Shown here: positions 4,762 through 5,694 of the stretch, in pieces
How the letters are laid out: each line of letters begins with the position of its first letter
Numbering within the stretch: position 1 is the stretch's first letter
From: an uncultured Clostridia bacterium
GTDB taxonomy: Bacteria > Bacillota > Clostridia > Christensenellales > Borkfalkiaceae
DNA length: 5,694 bases
Direction: 5' to 3'
Assembly: GCA_947174955.1 (NCBI GenBank)
Contig: CAMWKX010000091.1
Coordinates: 1-5,694, forward strand
The notes under the pieces: generated by a model
What the model was told of the DNA's origin: nothing
What the model saw: the letters and a program-made list of their open reading frames with translations, nothing else
Databases searched by the model: none
Made by a program: the position numbers and the translations under genes

Positions 4762-5694
4762 TTAACCGCACGCCTTTTTCAATCTGTTCATAACGCCGAC
4801 CATTACGCCGTCCTGCTTTTCGGGGGCGACGGCAATAATCAGCTCCGCAAAGCGCTCGCCTTCCCGCAACTTATCATAGAGATTGGCGGCTATTTCGCAC
4901 TCTGTTGCACCCAAATTTAAAATCTGTTGACAGTCCGTCTCTGCGGCAACACCGCTGTCGCACATAAGCCACACCTTGACACCCGCGGCTTCTTTTTCCT
5001 TATATAATTTAAAAGCCGCTTGTCTGTCGTTATAATCAAACAGCGCCGTTTGGCATCTAGGTGAATAATGCTTGTACTTCATACCGGGAGAGCGCACCCG
5101 CTCGCCGTCTTTTAAAACGTACTCGTCGCAGCTGCCTGCAACCGCGGCAATCATATCCCGCGTTATAAGTCCGCTCCGCAAAACGCAAGGCACTTCGCCC
5201 GTACAGTCCAGAACCGTACTTTCAATACCGCCCGAACACTTGCCGCCGTCTAAAATCAGCGGTATTTTGCCGTTCAGATCGTCAAAAACGTGTTCCGCGG
5301 TTACGGGGCTGACGTGCTTTGAAAGATTTGCGCTCGGCGCGGCTATCGGCAGACCGACCCGCTTTAAAAAAGCCTGCGCGCCTTTATGCGAAGGAATACG
5401 AATTGCCAGCGTATTGCCGCCGCACGAAACAGCCGAACTGACCGTGCACTTGCTCTTATAGACCATCGTCAAAGGACCGGGCAAAAACGCTTTTGCAAGC
5501 AGCTTCGCATACTCGGGTACTTCCGAAACAAGCTCCGAAATATCGTAATCTTTGTGCACGTGCACGATTAACGGGTTGTCGTTAGGGCGCCCTTTTATTT
5601 CAAAAATACTCTCGACTGCCGCCGTATCGAATGCGTTTGCTGCGAGACCGTATACAGTTTCGTTCGGAAACGCCTCATCGGCTGCGTCCTTGAG
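4762..5694 (-). CDS. ywlC: Threonylcarbamoyl-AMP synthase, two-domain Sua5/YwlC type, 5' end cut by window edge
   Basis: Makes threonylcarbamoyl-AMP from threonine, bicarbonate and ATP, the first step of the t6A modification at position 37 of ANN-decoding tRNAs. The window holds 310 codons; the start lies outside and roughly 20 to 40 residues are missing. Numbering from the first visible codon, the YrdC domain shows FPNETVYGLAANAFD (9-23), EIKGRPNDNPLIVH (32-45), FLPGPLT (70-76), APSANLS (119-125) and GIESTVLD (156-163). The Sua5 linker RSPGMKYKHYSP (201-212) follows, then a C-terminal Sua5 domain to residue 310. The second domain marks it as Sua5/YwlC type rather than single-domain TsaC. Catalytic K34, R36, S121 and N123 are present. 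Oddities are FPNETVYGL where FPTETVYGL is usual, FLPGPLT for FWPGPLT, and an atypical segment before the first motif. A GTG at 5565 is in frame but internal to the domain, so it is not the start. Confidence 0.93.
   Translation of the reverse strand, partial: LKDAADEAFPNETVYGLAANAFDTAAVESIFEIKGRPNDNPLIVHVHKDYDISELVSEVPEYAKLLAKAFLPGPLTMVYKSKCTVSSAVSCGGNTLAIRIPSHKGAQAFLKRVGLPIAAPSANLSKHVSPVTAEHVFDDLNGKIPLILDGGKCSGGIESTVLDCTGEVPCVLRSGLITRDMIAAVAGSCDEYVLKDGERVRSPGMKYKHYSPRCQTALFDYNDRQAAFKLYKEKEAAGVKVWLMCDSGVAAETDCQQILNLGATECEIAANLYDKLREGERFAELIIAVAPEKQDGVMVGVMNRLKKACG

Noticed and set aside
4612..5571. Plus-strand open frames opposite the phosphatase and sua5
   Set aside because: They are antisense to conserved coding sequence, with no recognisable motifs and no Shine-Dalgarno sequence.
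1..5694. Mobile elements, CRISPR arrays, defence genes, tRNA genes
   Set aside because: I found no terminal repeats, transposase motifs, regularly spaced repeats or tRNA-like folds. The window is filled with tightly packed housekeeping genes.

Overview
All the genes in this window lie on the minus strand, so the biological order runs from high to low coordinates. The content is core metabolism of a low-to-moderate-GC Firmicute, most likely an uncultured or little-studied member of the Clostridia. Four things point there: the Sua5 / small phosphatase / RpiB cluster (compare Bacillus subtilis ywlC-ywlE-ywlF), the short HisG with a separate HisZ, a PHP-type HisK, and a YerC-type TrpR-like regulator. 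I see no mobile elements, CRISPR arrays, rRNA/tRNA genes or phage genes. The taxonomic call is inference from gene content only.

Upstream unit (5694 to 3059): the 5'-truncated gene for two-domain Sua5 threonylcarbamoyl-AMP synthase, a YwlE-like small phosphatase (probably a protein-arginine phosphatase), ribose-5-phosphate isomerase B, and PHP-family histidinol-phosphatase (hisK). Gaps between these genes are only 1 to 3 bases, so they look like one operon. A hairpin plus T-tract at 3048 to 3016 ends the unit just after hisK.

Downstream unit (about 2967 to 1, continuing outside the window): a strong sigma-A-type promoter at 3002 to 2974 drives yerC, hisZ, hisG and hisD, all overlapping by 1 to 20 bases or so. 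hisD runs off the window at base 1, just before its catalytic Glu-His motif. The predicted leader is only about 27 nt, which leaves no room for a His T-box or attenuator. Control therefore probably acts at the promoter, and the TrpR-like protein encoded first in the operon is the obvious candidate. The promoter carries repeated AGTAAAG / CTTTA half-sites that could be its operator.

Functionally the two units fit together. RpiB supplies ribose-5-phosphate, the precursor of PRPP. HisG with HisZ uses PRPP and ATP for the first histidine step. HisK makes histidinol and HisD oxidises it to histidine. Points worth a second look are the yerC-his operator arrangement, an Arg replacing the usual Asn in the GPGN motif of HisD, and an unusual, possibly shortened N-terminal segment of Sua5. 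There is no evidence here for a wholly new system; the window is mostly ordinary and well conserved.
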